Shown here piece by piece: positions 19,001 through 19,045 of a stretch of 19,045 nucleotides of DNA. The notes under the pieces are model-generated. The model was not told the origin of the DNA and searched no databases. It saw only the letters and a program-made list of their open reading frames with translations. The stretch is from NCBI GenBank assembly GCA_910592005.1, contig CAJVPP010001587.1, positions 1 through 19,045 on the forward strand, written 5' to 3'. Origin of the DNA: Funneliformis mosseae (taxonomy: Eukaryota > Glomeromycota > Glomeromycetes > Glomerales > Glomeraceae). Position 1 is the first letter of the stretch; each line of letters opens with the position of its first letter. Position numbers and translations under genes: made by a program.

Positions 19001-19045
19001 CGTTTTAGGTATCTGAAGGATAACAATTTATGTTAATAATCCTAA

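Overview
The window looks like very AT-rich (roughly 20% G+C by eye), transposon-dense, gene-poor nuclear DNA of a eukaryote, most likely a fungus. I suspect an arbuscular mycorrhizal fungus (Glomeromycotina, Rhizophagus-like). That rests on the extreme AT content, GT-AG introns of about 70 bp, the flavour of the Ty3/gypsy polyprotein, the abundance of Tc1-like elements and a fungal Myb/SANT-type gene relic. It is an inference from remembered family features, not from a search. I found no intact protein-coding gene, tRNA, rRNA, CRISPR array or prokaryotic operon.

Layout. Positions 1-720: AT-rich filler. 720-1240, + strand: a broken Myb/SANT (trihelix-like) gene with two phase-consistent introns, running into a pyrimidine-rich minisatellite (about 1235-1720). 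1812-1963: a small inverted-repeat element (MITE). 1966-7725, - strand: a 5.8-kb decayed Ty3/gypsy retrotransposon with a candidate 3' LTR, an extra in-frame domain after integrase, then integrase, RNase H, reverse transcriptase, protease and a truncated gag. 7726-8229: a solo-type LTR in the opposite orientation, bounded by TGTTAC/GTAACA, at the point where gag is cut. 8448-8559: a second MITE. About 8650-11900, + strand: a possible multi-exon gene relic that I cannot identify. 12120-12300: palindromic repeats. 12750-12884: a third MITE. 13188-17691: three Tc1-like transposons in a row, same orientation, each with inverted ends and TA duplications. 17694-19045: AT-rich sequence with short repeats, ending in a more G+C-rich imperfect hairpin at 18939-19000.

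The main theme is decay. In the gypsy element and the Tc1 copies, glutamine and tryptophan positions are often stop codons. Several catalytic or zinc-binding residues are changed (Asp to Asn, Glu to Lys, Cys to Tyr), mostly by changes readable as CpA to TpA on one strand or the other. That resembles repeat-induced point mutation (RIP) or another cytosine-deamination process. Nothing here appears able to move on its own, and no working genes are seen acting together.
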